Origin: Pseudomonas viridiflava
GTDB taxonomy: Bacteria > Pseudomonadota > Gammaproteobacteria > Pseudomonadales > Pseudomonadaceae
Direction: 5' to 3'
DNA length: 64,000 nt
Assembly (NCBI RefSeq): GCF_003702045.1
Contig: NZ_RBTP01000076.1
Span: 306,257-370,256 of the forward strand
The notes beneath the pieces were generated by a model. That model ran no database searches. It was not told the origin of the DNA and worked only from the letters and a program-made list of their open reading frames with translations. Of this stretch, positions 33,756 to 42,151 are shown piece after piece (positions within the stretch are counted from its first letter, which is position 1; every line of letters starts with the position of its first letter). The position numbers were made by a program, and so were the translations under genes.

Positions 33756-34694
33756 TCAGCGTGCTCCCAGCTCGCGAATGCTTTCCCTCAGGTATTCAAA
33801 GTCATATTCGGACAGCCCAACATAGTCCAGCACCAGCCCACCGACGCTCTCCCACTCATGGTCCTCGTCCTGATTGCCCAACACGCGATAGGACTGACAG
33901 ATATGTTCAGCCATTTTCAGCGGAGCCAGCAGGTTTTTGAGCTGCGCGTTGCGACTCGAATCATCCTGGAAAATCGCCAGCGCGTTGTGGTGATTGGCAA
34001 TGGCCTCGGTGACATGATCGGGCAGACGCCAGGATTTGGCGGTGTAATAACCGACCACCGAATGGTTGGTGTCGAAAGACTCGTTTTCTGTGTCGACCAC
34101 CCGCCGTTCAGGCCCTGCGTTGGCGTACGCACTCTCAAGCACCGACATGTAGTCCGGAAAACGCTTGATCATGAGCGGAATACCGCAGTCGTGGAACAGG
34201 CCCAACGCATAGGACTCATCCACCGCCTGCGAGCCAATTCGCTTGGCAAGCGTCAGACTGGTCATGGCGACGTCCTGGGCGGTGTCCCAGAAGCGGTTGA
34301 GCGTGACGATGGCTTCGTCACTCATCTCGCCCTTGATCGATTGCGCGTTGATCAGGTTGATGACGGTACGGCTGCCCAGCAGGTTCACCGCCTTCTGGAT
34401 CGAGGCGATCTTGTTGGAGAGCCCGAAATGAGCCGAATTGACGATTTTAAGCAGCGCGCCCGACAGGCCCGGATCCTGTGCGATCAGCCGCGCAATTGCG
34501 CCCAGATCGGGATCAGGCATGTATTGCTCCATCTGCAGATCCACCATGATCTGCGGCTGCGGAGGCACGCTAATGCCTTGCAACGCTTGCTGGATCTGCT
34601 CGGGTGTTAGCTCTGGAGGCATAGGTACGTACTCGAAGACATAGCGAGATTCTGCCCCCTGATCGGTCAACGGTCCATCACCTTCGTTGCTCAT
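33756..34694 (-). CDS. HDOD-domain protein
   Basis: 312-residue protein with one HDOD domain (about residues 40–245), an HD-related fold that lacks most metal ligands and usually works in signalling. Typical segments: LIAQDPGLSGALLKIVNSAHFGLSNKIASIQKAVNLLGSRTVINLI, LGLFHDCGIPLM and HHNAL. The start ATG at 34694 (MSNEGDGPLTDQGAE) was chosen over the longer frame to 35144, which is antisense to pfpI. Probably co-transcribed with mutM 45 bp downstream. Divergent from pfpI by 111 bp. Confidence 0.88.
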   Translation of the reverse strand: MSNEGDGPLTDQGAESRYVFEYVPMPPELTPEQIQQALQGISVPPQPQIMVDLQMEQYMPDPDLGAIARLIAQDPGLSGALLKIVNSAHFGLSNKIASIQKAVNLLGSRTVINLINAQSIKGEMSDEAIVTLNRFWDTAQDVAMTSLTLAKRIGSQAVDESYALGLFHDCGIPLMIKRFPDYMSVLESAYANAGPERRVVDTENESFDTNHSVVGYYTAKSWRLPDHVTEAIANHHNALAIFQDDSSRNAQLKNLLAPLKMAEHICQSYRVLGNQDEDHEWESVGGLVLDYVGLSEYDFEYLRESIRELGAR

Positions 34695-34805
34695 TTTCTC
34701 GGAACTTTGCCGCACAGCCAGCTTCGGACTCTGTGTTACCGCCGCATACACGGCCTCACAAGGGCCAGTAATGCGCCACTGTTGAGCACACGACTGGAGG
34801 ACCCC

Positions 34806-35345
34806 ATGTCCAACGCACTGAATGGCAAACGCATCGCAATTCTTGTAACCGATGGTTTCGAGCAGGTCGAATTGACAGGCCCCAAGCAAGCATTGGAACA
34901 AGCAGGCGCCACCGTAGAAATTCTTTCCAGCCAGGATGGCCAGGTCAAAGGCTGGAATCACGACAAGCCTGCCGACGACTTCCGGGTAGACGGCACCTTC
35001 AAATCCGCCAACGCGAGCAACTATGACGGCGTCGTGCTGCCCGGCGGCGTGCAGAACTCTGACACGATCCGCCTGGACAGCGATGCTCAGCAGATCGTCA
35101 AGGATGTCGCGTCGTCCGGCAAACCGCTGGCGGTCATCTGCCACGGTGGCTGGTTGCTGATTTCCGCAGGCTTGGTCAAAGGCAAGACCATGACCAGCTT
35201 CAAGACCCTGAAAGACGATCTGGTCAACGCTGGGGCAAACTGGGTCGATCAGGAAGTGGTCACCGATGGCAAACTGATCAGCAGCCGCCAGCCCGACGAC
35301 ATCCCGGCCTTCAATAGCAAGTTGATCGAAGCACTGTCGGCGTAA
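34806..35345 (+). CDS. pfpI: DJ-1/PfpI family protein
   Basis: 179-residue glutamine-amidotransferase-fold protein of the PfpI subgroup, related to bacterial stress proteins and deglycase/chaperone-like enzymes. Nucleophile Cys112 in AVICHGGWLL, acidic partner Glu in TDGFEQVELTGP and DGVVLPGG preceding. GGAGG ribosome-binding site before the ATG at 34806. In P. aeruginosa the homologue is linked to antimutator and stress functions. Isolated unit, divergent from the HDOD gene. Confidence 0.93.
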   Translation: MSNALNGKRIAILVTDGFEQVELTGPKQALEQAGATVEILSSQDGQVKGWNHDKPADDFRVDGTFKSANASNYDGVVLPGGVQNSDTIRLDSDAQQIVKDVASSGKPLAVICHGGWLLISAGLVKGKTMTSFKTLKDDLVNAGANWVDQEVVTDGKLISSRQPDDIPAFNSKLIEALSA

Positions 35346-35360
35346 GCGGTGGTGTTAATT

Positions 35361-35393
35361 CGCGTCATCCCGGCGCGCAGCCGGGATGACGCG
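35361..35393. terminator. Perfect hairpin between pfpI and rlmI
   Basis: Perfect 14-bp stem CGCGTCATCCCGGC / GCCGGGATGACGCG with a 5-base loop, 15 bp after the pfpI stop. No T-run follows directly; instead TATAAT (35395–35400) begins two bases later and a T-run comes at 35406. It may terminate pfpI, or be a repeat insertion next to the rlmI promoter. Confidence 0.55.
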
Positions 35394-35426
35394 CTATAAT
35401 CCCGCTCTTTTTTCCGGAGCGACGTC

Positions 35427-36623
35427 ATGTCCCTGCCTAGCTTGCGCCTCAAAGCCAACGCCGATCGTCGCCTGCGCGCCGGTCACTTGTGGGTCTACAG
35501 CAACGAGATCGATGTAGCCGCCACCCCCCTCAACGGCTTTGCAGCTGGCGACCAGGCGATCCTGGAAGCCGCTGGCGGCAAACCGCTAGGCATCGTGGCC
35601 ATGAGCCCGAACAACCTGATCTGCGCCCGCCTGCTGTCGCGCGACATCAAGCTGCCTCTGGATAAGTCGCTGCTGGTTCATCGCTTGAACGTGGCGCTGT
35701 CGCTGCGTGATCGCCTGTTCGACAAGCCGTTCTATCGCCTGGTCTACGGCGATTCGGACCTGCTGCCGGGCCTGGTGGTAGATCGTTTCGGTGACATTCT
35801 CGTGGTGCAACTGGCCTCGGCCACAATGGAACACCACAAAGAAGACGTTATCGCCGCGCTGGTTCAGGTGCTCAAGCCCAGTGGCATCCTGTTCAAGAAC
35901 GACTCGGCCGCTCGCGATGCCGAAGGTCTGAACCGCTACGTTGAAACCGTGTTCGGCCTCGTTCCGGAATGGGTCGCGCTCGAAGAAAACGGCGTGCAGT
36001 TCGAGGCACCGGTCATGGCGGGTCAGAAGACTGGCTGGTTCTACGACCACCGCATGAACCGTGCGCGCCTGGCTCCGTATGTTAAAGGCAAACGCGTGCT
36101 GGACCTGTACAGCTATATTGGCGGCTGGGGCATCCAGGCTGCGGCGTTCGGTGCAAGTGATGTGACGTGCGTCGACGCCTCGTCCTTCGCTCTGGACGGC
36201 GTGGAGCGCAACGCCGCGCTCAATGGTTTTGCCGAGAAGATGACCTGCATCGAAGGCGATGTATTCGAAGCGCTCAAGGAATTGAAGGCTGGCGAAGAAC
36301 GTTTCGACGTAATCGTGGCCGACCCGCCTGCATTCATCAAGCGCAAGAAGGACATGAAAAACGGTGAAGGTGCCTATCGCCGCCTGAACGAGCAAGCCAT
36401 GCGCCTGCTTTCCAAGGACGGCATTCTGGTCAGCGCATCCTGCTCGATGCACCTGCCGGAAGACGATCTGCAAAATATCCTGCTGACCAGTGCTCGTCAT
36501 TTGGACCGTAATATTCAATTGCTGGAGCGTGGAGGCCAAGGCCCGGATCATCCGGTACACCCGGCCATCGCCGAAACACGCTACATCAAAAGCATCACTT
36601 GCCGGTTGTTGCCGAACAGTTGA
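35427..36623 (+). CDS. rlmI: Class I SAM rRNA methyltransferase, RlmI family
   Basis: 398-residue protein with an N-terminal PUA RNA-binding domain (RLRAGHLWVYSNEID, about 13–90) and a C-terminal Rossmann methyltransferase domain (RVLDLYSYIGGWGIQAAAFGA; VADPPAFIKRKKDMKNG). Catalytic Cys in VSASCSMHL. It resembles E. coli RlmI, which makes m5C1962 in 23S rRNA. Strong family match; the exact target base is inferred. Confidence 0.9.
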   Translation: MSLPSLRLKANADRRLRAGHLWVYSNEIDVAATPLNGFAAGDQAILEAAGGKPLGIVAMSPNNLICARLLSRDIKLPLDKSLLVHRLNVALSLRDRLFDKPFYRLVYGDSDLLPGLVVDRFGDILVVQLASATMEHHKEDVIAALVQVLKPSGILFKNDSAARDAEGLNRYVETVFGLVPEWVALEENGVQFEAPVMAGQKTGWFYDHRMNRARLAPYVKGKRVLDLYSYIGGWGIQAAAFGASDVTCVDASSFALDGVERNAALNGFAEKMTCIEGDVFEALKELKAGEERFDVIVADPPAFIKRKKDMKNGEGAYRRLNEQAMRLLSKDGILVSASCSMHLPEDDLQNILLTSARHLDRNIQLLERGGQGPDHPVHPAIAETRYIKSITCRLLPNS

Positions 36624-36841
36624 TCACCGTATCGGGCCGGCAACACGTCGGCCCGACTCTCTTTTTTCAACGCCCTCTCTATCGACGCTGTAAACATTTC
36701 CATACAGCTCCCCGCACACGCGATATATACATACCGCTTCTCGTTTGTGCCCACTGATACCTTGTCAGCGCTTGGCCAGTAAATGGATTACGACCCAAGC
36801 AACTCAAAATGGACTTTGTTTAATTTAAATGGATTTAAATC

Positions 36842-37357
36842 ATGACTGACTTCAACGATGTTGATTACATTCGCAACGACCTCAATAAAATGGCTGCCGA
36901 CCAGCTGTCCAAAGGCCTGCTGTCCCCGGAAGGCGCAGACTTGATCCAGCACGTCACCAATGCAACAGCCGCCTCCGATGACGATGGCATCACTGTCGGC
37001 CGTTTCGTCATGCCGCTGCATGGCGGCGTCAATCTCATCCGCCTGTTCGTCATCCGTGGCCCCGAGGGTCAGCACATTCTTTATGTGCCAGAGCAGCCCA
37101 AGGCGCCAACGGACCGTATTTTCCACGAGAACTTCGACTGGCATCGCACCTGTATGGTGCTGGGTGAGTTCTTGGGCAAACCGGGTGGTCTGGACTACAT
37201 GCTTGATCTGGTGAACGACGTTCAACGCGAATACGTTGCCGATTACTTTGAAGAGATCAGCCGCCTGCCTTCCTCCTGGAGCAGCAACGCCTTCGTTCTT
37301 CAGCCAGTTGCCGGCGAAACCTACCTGCATCAGATTCAGGCCATCGTGAACCGCTGA
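36842..37357 (+). CDS. Orphan protein resembling a dermonecrotic-toxin-like N-domain fragment
   Basis: 171-residue soluble protein, no signal peptide, no membrane helix. I do not recognise a full family. The central part (VGRFVMPLHGGVNLIRLFVIRGPEGQHILYVPEQP) resembles, by eye, the core of the N-terminal DUF6543 dermonecrotic-toxin-like domain in very large Pseudomonas proteins. This is a weak inference. Codon use looks native, but the 218-bp upstream region is AT-rich with repeated ATTTAAAT words beside the start. It stands alone between rlmI and a REPIN/transposase remnant. No HrpL box was seen upstream. Confidence 0.7.
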   Translation: MTDFNDVDYIRNDLNKMAADQLSKGLLSPEGADLIQHVTNATAASDDDGITVGRFVMPLHGGVNLIRLFVIRGPEGQHILYVPEQPKAPTDRIFHENFDWHRTCMVLGEFLGKPGGLDYMLDLVNDVQREYVADYFEEISRLPSSWSSNAFVLQPVAGETYLHQIQAIVNR

Positions 37358-37412
37358 TCTGCTCATCAACACGCCTGATACAAAAGCACTGTTTCGCAGC
37401 AAACACAGAACC

Positions 37413-37498
37413 GTAGGAGCGCGCTTGCCCGCGATAGCGTCAATCAGCCCAGTGATGAGCTATCTGAACGCACGTATCGAGGGCAAGCGCGCTCCTAC
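37413..37498. repeat. REPIN adjacent to the RAYT remnant
   Basis: Left copy GTAGGAGCGCGCTTGCCCGC plus GAT (37413–37435), right copy inverted at 37476–37498 (ATCGAGGGCAAGCGCGCTCC plus TAC), about 40 bp between them. It is a different REP class (GTAGGAGCGCGCTTGCCCGC) from the GTGGGAGCGGAC class elsewhere. It lies 52 bp from the end of the REP-associated transposase pseudogene, as expected for its cognate repeat. Confidence 0.88.
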
Positions 37499-37549
37499 AC
37501 TGTTTGCTGAATGAACGCGCGGTGTCAGAAATACCTTCTAACACCCAAC

Positions 37550-38007
37550 TTAAGTCCAGATAGCGTCCCACAGCGGGTAATCACCCACCTGAGCCACCAG
37601 CCCTGCTCTAAGTGGATTAGCCACAATGTATCGCGCAGCCTTCAATACATCCTCCTCCCGCCTGATGGCTCTGTCGTGATATCCCTTCTGCCAAATCCTT
37701 GATGAACCACCTCCTGCCGCCATTAGCGCTCGTGAGCTGCCCGCCTTAACACGTCGCATCAAGACTGCCAGGCTGTCCGACCTCAACTCAATCAACCAGT
37801 GAAAATGATCTGGCATGACAACCCAGGCCAGCGTATGCGCAAGGCCTCATGTTCCGCTCGTTGAAACTCTGCAACAACCAGGCGTCCCAACTGCCAATCG
37901 ACAAAGATTGGCTGACGCCCATGAACGACAGAGGTCAAAAGATAAATCCGTCCTCGTTCTGAAAAACGCCCTTTACGTAGATCCGTACTCCGGCCTGATG
38001 TCGGCAT
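37550..38007 (-). pseudogene. REP-associated tyrosine transposase (RAYT), frameshifted
   Basis: Y1/HUH-type transposase of the TnpA_REP family, thought to move REP/REPIN sequences. Two overlapping frames carry consecutive parts. 38007 down to about 37845 holds the N-terminus (KGRFSERGRIYLLTSVVHGRQPIF…RAEHEA). From about 37840 to 37550 the next frame continues AHTLAWVVMPDHFHWLIEL with the HUH pair (HFH), then ARYIVANPLRAGLVAQVGDYPLWDAIW with the likely catalytic Tyr. The break lies in GAGGCCTTGCGCATACG (minus strand): one base appears to be missing between GCC and TTGCG. Unless a sequencing error, the gene is dead. Confidence 0.88.
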
Positions 38008-38106
38008 CCCTGCCCTCCTCTCACTAAGATCAACAGCTTAGTGAAGGCCTGAGCGCCACAATTCTGATTACCTGTTCCTGATGTGTCCGACAGACACCCA
38101 GCGGTG

Positions 38107-38112
38107 TAGAAT
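38107..38112 (+). promoter_or_regulatory. Possible -10 box for ilvD
   Basis: TAGAAT about 172 bp upstream of ilvD, in the otherwise gene-free 38008–38283. The matching -35 is poor (TGTCCG at 38084–38089). The leader downstream has some dyad symmetry but no leader peptide rich in branched-chain codons that I could see. Confidence 0.25.
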
Positions 38113-38283
38113 CGCCCCTATTCATCGCCAGTCATCCCCCGGCGGGTTTATGAGCTCAGGCCGAGTACACGGTGATCCCGTGGTTTTCGGTTTCTTCGCT
38201 GCATCCGGTCACTGCCGCTTGCGAGCGACGTCAATAGAAGCTCACTCCCTTCCTGTTCAGCCTTATTTTGCCGGAGTGCTCCA

Positions 38284-40131
38284 ATGCCTGATTACCGCTC
38301 GAAAACGTCCACCCACGGCCGCAACATGGCCGGCGCCCGTGCTCTTTGGCGCGCCACGGGCATGAAGGATGAAGACTTCAAGAAACCGATCATTGCCATC
38401 GCCAACTCGTTCACCCAGTTCGTACCGGGCCATGTCCACTTGAAAGACATGGGTCAGTTGGTCGCTCGCGAAGTCGAGCGCGCCGGTGGCGTGGCCAAGG
38501 AATTCAACACCATCGCGGTGGATGACGGCATCGCAATGGGCCATGACGGCATGCTGTATTCGCTGCCCAGCCGCGAGATCATTGCAGACTCCGTGGAATA
38601 CATGGTCAACGCTCACTGCGCGGACGCCATTGTCTGCATTTCCAACTGCGACAAGATCACCCCCGGCATGCTGATGGCGTCGTTGCGCCTCAATATTCCG
38701 GTGATTTTCGTTTCCGGTGGGCCGATGGAAGCTGGCAAGACCAAGCTGGCCAGTCACGGTCTGGACCTGGTCGATGCGATGGTGATCGCCGCCGACTCGA
38801 CCGCCAGCGATGAAAAAGTCGCCGAATACGAGCGCAGCGCCTGCCCAACGTGCGGGTCCTGCTCGGGCATGTTCACCGCCAACTCGATGAACTGCCTGAC
38901 CGAAGCACTGGGCCTGGCACTGCCGGGTAACGGTTCAGCGCTCGCCACCCACAGCGATCGCGAGCAACTGTTCCTGCAGGCGGGCCGCACCATCGTCGAT
39001 CTGTGCAGGCAGTATTACAGCAACAACGACGACTCGGTCCTGCCGCGCAACATCGCCAACTTCAAGGCATTCGAGAATGCCATGACGCTGGACATCGCGA
39101 TGGGCGGATCGACCAACACCATCCTGCACTTGCTGGCCGCTGCGCAGGAAGCCGAAATCGACTTCGACCTGCGCCATATTGACCGACTGTCCCGCAAGGT
39201 GCCGCAACTGTGCAAGGTTGCGCCGAACATCCAGAAATACCACATGGAAGACGTGCACCGTGCAGGCGGGATCTTCAGCATCCTTGGCGAACTGGCGCGC
39301 GGCGGTCTATTGCACACCGACTTGCCGACCGTCCACAGCAAGACCCTGGCCGAAGGCATTGCCAAATGGGACATCACCCAGACCACCGACGAGGCGGTTC
39401 ACACCTTCTTCAAGGCAGGCCCCGCCGGCATCCCGACGCAGACCGCGTTCAGCCAGTCGACCCGCTGGGAAAGCCTGGATGATGACCGTGAAAACGGCTG
39501 CATCCGCAGCGTCGAGCACGCCTACTCGCAGGAAGGCGGCCTGGCCGTGCTGTACGGCAATATCGCACTGGATGGCTGCGTGGTGAAAACCGCAGGCGTC
39601 GACGAGTCGATCCATGTATTCGAAGGTAACGCCAAGATCTTCGAAAGCCAGGACAGCGCTGTGCGCGGGATCTTGGCCGACGAAGTGAAAGCGGGCGACA
39701 TTGTGATCATCCGTTACGAAGGGCCGAAAGGCGGTCCGGGTATGCAGGAAATGCTCTACCCGACCTCGTACCTGAAATCCAAAGGTCTGGGCAAGGATTG
39801 TGCGCTGCTCACCGACGGTCGTTTCTCGGGTGGCACTTCGGGTCTGTCCATTGGCCACGCTTCGCCTGAAGCGGCTGCTGGTGGTGCAATCGGTCTGGTG
39901 CGCGACGGCGACAAGGTGCTGATCGACATTCCAAACCGCTCAATCAATCTGCTGATCGACGATGCGGAAATGGTCAAACGCCGTGCCGAGCAGGATAAGA
40001 AAGGCTGGAAACCGGTCGAAACACGTCCACGCAAGGTCACCACTGCCCTCAAGGCCTACGCCCTGCTGGCCACCAGCGCCGACAAAGGCGCTGTGCGTGA
40101 CAAGGCATTGCTGGACAAGCTGGTGCCGTAA
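38284..40131 (+). CDS. ilvD: Dihydroxy-acid dehydratase
   Basis: Third common step of valine/isoleucine synthesis. 615 residues, iron-sulfur enzyme. Motifs: CISNCDKITPGML and SACPTCGSCSGMFTANSMNCLTEALGLALPGN with the cluster cysteines, MGGSTNTILHLLA and the C-terminal DGRFSGGTSGLSIGHASPEAA. Preceded by GGAG and followed by a strong terminator. Single-gene unit. Confidence 0.98.
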   Translation: MPDYRSKTSTHGRNMAGARALWRATGMKDEDFKKPIIAIANSFTQFVPGHVHLKDMGQLVAREVERAGGVAKEFNTIAVDDGIAMGHDGMLYSLPSREIIADSVEYMVNAHCADAIVCISNCDKITPGMLMASLRLNIPVIFVSGGPMEAGKTKLASHGLDLVDAMVIAADSTASDEKVAEYERSACPTCGSCSGMFTANSMNCLTEALGLALPGNGSALATHSDREQLFLQAGRTIVDLCRQYYSNNDDSVLPRNIANFKAFENAMTLDIAMGGSTNTILHLLAAAQEAEIDFDLRHIDRLSRKVPQLCKVAPNIQKYHMEDVHRAGGIFSILGELARGGLLHTDLPTVHSKTLAEGIAKWDITQTTDEAVHTFFKAGPAGIPTQTAFSQSTRWESLDDDRENGCIRSVEHAYSQEGGLAVLYGNIALDGCVVKTAGVDESIHVFEGNAKIFESQDSAVRGILADEVKAGDIVIIRYEGPKGGPGMQEMLYPTSYLKSKGLGKDCALLTDGRFSGGTSGLSIGHASPEAAAGGAIGLVRDGDKVLIDIPNRSINLLIDDAEMVKRRAEQDKKGWKPVETRPRKVTTALKAYALLATSADKGAVRDKALLDKLVP

Positions 40132-40148
40132 GCAACATTGGTTAACGC

Positions 40149-40178
40149 AAAAAGCCCGGCAGAGATGCCGGGCTTTTT
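40149..40178. terminator. Intrinsic terminator of ilvD
   Basis: AAAAAGCCCGGC / GCCGGGCTTTTT, a perfect 12-bp stem with a 6-base loop, 17 bp beyond the ilvD stop. Symmetric A- and T-runs make it bidirectional, so it can also stop transcripts from pchP on the minus strand. Confidence 0.94.
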
Positions 40179-40197
40179 GTTGGGCATGCGCCATCAA

Positions 40198-40253
40198 AAG
40201 CGAACGCGGAGCGTCCCGGGCGGCATTACCACGCAGAGCGTAGGAACGATCAA
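40198..40253. repeat. Short intergenic repeat, GAGCGTCCCGGGCGGCAT family
   Basis: AACGCGGAGCGTCCCGGGCG then GCATTACCACGCAGAGCGTA and GGAACGATC. It shares word order with the repeats at 55278–55395 (GACGCGGAGC…GGGCGGCA…GGGGCGTGGTAACGATC) and 62450. Lies between the ilvD terminator and the pchP 3' end. Confidence 0.6.
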
Positions 40254-40289
40254 ACGAACTGTGGGAGGCCTTCAGTCAGACCTTTCCAC

Positions 40290-41348
40290 TCACTGGATCT
40301 CTTCCGGCTTGACGATCACCCAGTTCTTGTCGGCAGTGACCGCCAGCCCTTCCTTGGCCTGAGCTTCGGCATGTTTAGTCATCATGCCGTTGAGTTGGGT
40401 CATATACTTGTCCTTGCGATTGATCCACAAATGCACGCCACCTTTGCTGACGTCGACGCTATGAAACAGCATATAGCCGTCGCTCGTCGGCGTGTCGCCG
40501 CCCACCAGCACGGGCTTTTTCCATTCATCGATATAGGTTTCGATGGCGGCCTGCTTGCCGGCCATCCAGGTGGCTGGCGTCCACAGGTAAGGTGTCAACT
40601 CAAGGCCCATGTTGCTTTTCGCGTCGTACTTGCCCCCAGTGATCTGTTTGCGTGCCGTCGTCAGGTCACCGGTTTTCCGGTCCTTGAGCAGCATCGACAC
40701 GCCAATCACGTTTTCCGGTTTGACGTTGTAGCCATACTTGGGATCGGAGGCGACCATCCGCACCAGCTCTTCGGAGGCGGCAGTCACCACGTACACCTGG
40801 ATACCGTTTTCCATCAGCTTGTTGTACAGCTCGGTCTGCCCGGTAAACACGCGCGGCGGCTCGATATTGATCTGCTTGACTGCATCGCCTTCGTAATACG
40901 TCGCTGGGATTGGTTTGCCGAGCGCCATCAGCTCGTCAACGTAGCCTTTGAGCGCTTGCAGCGTAAAGCCGGAAAACACCTGAGCCACCCACGGGTAGCA
41001 GACCATGTCGTCAATTTCGCAAAGACGATAGTAGTAACTGAACAGGCTTTCCTTGTGCTCTGCGGTGTCTTTGAAGGGGATTAGTTTCAGGGAAGGGTCG
41101 AGCTTTTCACGCGTGATCAGGCCTTTGTTTTCCATGTACGGCAGCAGCGACTCTTCGAGGTCGAAGCGGTAGCTGGTGTTATCCATGTCAAAGACAGCGT
41201 AATTACCCTTGTTGGCATTCGCGGCGATCATGGCATCAAGTGCTTTCGCGGCAGGTTCGGGCCAGTGCTTCAACTCAGTGGCGGCGAAAGCCTGACTGGC
41301 AAGCCCGACACAGACAGCTGCAAAAAGCATTTTTGGCGCGAATTTCAT
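40290..41348 (-). CDS. pchP: Periplasmic phosphorylcholine phosphatase (HAD superfamily)
   Basis: 352-residue exported HAD phosphatase. Signal peptide about 1–22 (MKFAPKMLFAAVCVGLASQAFA). HAD motif I is VFDMDNTSY (residues 52–60), motif II VVTAAS and motif IV GGDTPTSDGYM. This matches P. aeruginosa PchP (PA5292), which releases choline from phosphorylcholine made by haemolytic phospholipase C. The ATG at 41348 lies behind a hairpin that contains its ribosome-binding site. A choline-type transporter (betT) is 22 kb away in this window. Confidence 0.88.
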   Translation of the reverse strand: MKFAPKMLFAAVCVGLASQAFAATELKHWPEPAAKALDAMIAANANKGNYAVFDMDNTSYRFDLEESLLPYMENKGLITREKLDPSLKLIPFKDTAEHKESLFSYYYRLCEIDDMVCYPWVAQVFSGFTLQALKGYVDELMALGKPIPATYYEGDAVKQINIEPPRVFTGQTELYNKLMENGIQVYVVTAASEELVRMVASDPKYGYNVKPENVIGVSMLLKDRKTGDLTTARKQITGGKYDAKSNMGLELTPYLWTPATWMAGKQAAIETYIDEWKKPVLVGGDTPTSDGYMLFHSVDVSKGGVHLWINRKDKYMTQLNGMMTKHAEAQAKEGLAVTADKNWVIVKPEEIQ

Positions 41349-41357
41349 GGGCGAAGT

Positions 41358-41380
41358 CCCCTTCTCTAAAAACGAAGGGG
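41358..41380 (-). promoter_or_regulatory. Hairpin enclosing the pchP ribosome-binding site
   Basis: On the minus strand CCCCTTC–TTTTTAGA-type loop–GAAGGGG forms a 7-bp perfect stem (arms 41374–41380 and 41358–41364). The only Shine–Dalgarno-like sequence for pchP (AGAAGGGGA) is in the downstream arm, about 10 bases before the ATG. Folded, it would hide the site. A regulatory role is inferred. Confidence 0.5.
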
Positions 41381-41529
41381 CAGACCGTAACAAAATATTA
41401 TGAACGTCACAGTGCATGAGCGACCTTTCGGACGCCAGAAGACGTCATTTTTTCCACTGTTCACGACAGCAAAAACAAAAAACGACACTTTGATGACTTT
41501 TTTATTTTTGCTGCCTTGCCCGCAGTGAA

Positions 41530-42042
41530 TCAGCGGCGCTCCCACACCTCAAAGGTATAAGCGGGCTTGTCGTCAACCGGGGCGTTCTCGGTGTTGGACA
41601 CTAGCGTCCACTGGGCCAGATCGAACTCCGGAAACCAGGCATCGCCTTCCGGGCTCAACGCCACGCGTGTCAGGTACAGCCGGTCAGCCTGAGCCAGGCC
41701 CTGAGCGTAGAGCTGCGCGCCACCAATCAGCATGACTTCATCGACGCCCTGTTCAGCCGCCCACGCTTCGGCGCGTTTCACGGCAGCGTCGAGCGAAGCA
41801 AACACCTCTGCACCGTCGAGTTGCAGATTTTCCTGGCGACTGACCACCAGGTTCAGGCGGCCGGGCAGCGGCCGACCCAGCGAATCCCAGGTCTTGCGAC
41901 CCATGATGATCGGCTTGCCGAGGGTCGTCGCCTTGAAGTATTTGAAGTCTCCCGGCAAATGCCAGGGCATGGAATTGTCGACGCCGATCACTCGGTTTTC
42001 ACCAAGGGCGGCAATCAGGCTGAGAGGAAGATGAGTAGTCAT
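41530..42042 (-). CDS. folA: Dihydrofolate reductase
   Basis: 170-residue enzyme reducing dihydrofolate with NADPH, the target of trimethoprim. Motifs: SLIAALGENRVIGVDNSMPWHLPGDFKYFK with the catalytic acidic residue in the LPGD region, GKPIIMGRKTWDSLGRPLPGRLN and EVMLIGGAQLYAQGL. Ends with TFEVWERR. A 181-bp gap separates it from pchP, which is downstream on the same strand. Divergent from the DUF2868 gene. Confidence 0.97.
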   Translation of the reverse strand: MTTHLPLSLIAALGENRVIGVDNSMPWHLPGDFKYFKATTLGKPIIMGRKTWDSLGRPLPGRLNLVVSRQENLQLDGAEVFASLDAAVKRAEAWAAEQGVDEVMLIGGAQLYAQGLAQADRLYLTRVALSPEGDAWFPEFDLAQWTLVSNTENAPVDDKPAYTFEVWERR

Positions 42043-42151
42043 GGTGCGAGGATATCAGAGCCCGCCCCGCGCGCCACTGAACTGTTACATGCCGTGCTCA
42101 GTCCCATGACAGCGGTTATGCTCACCGCTGAATTCATTGAAGAGACGCCGT

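Noticed and set aside
36624..36841. HrpL-type (hrp box) promoter before the orphan gene
   Set aside because: Looked for GGAACC-N15/16-CCACNNA in the AT-rich leader and found neither half, so a type III effector assignment is not supported.
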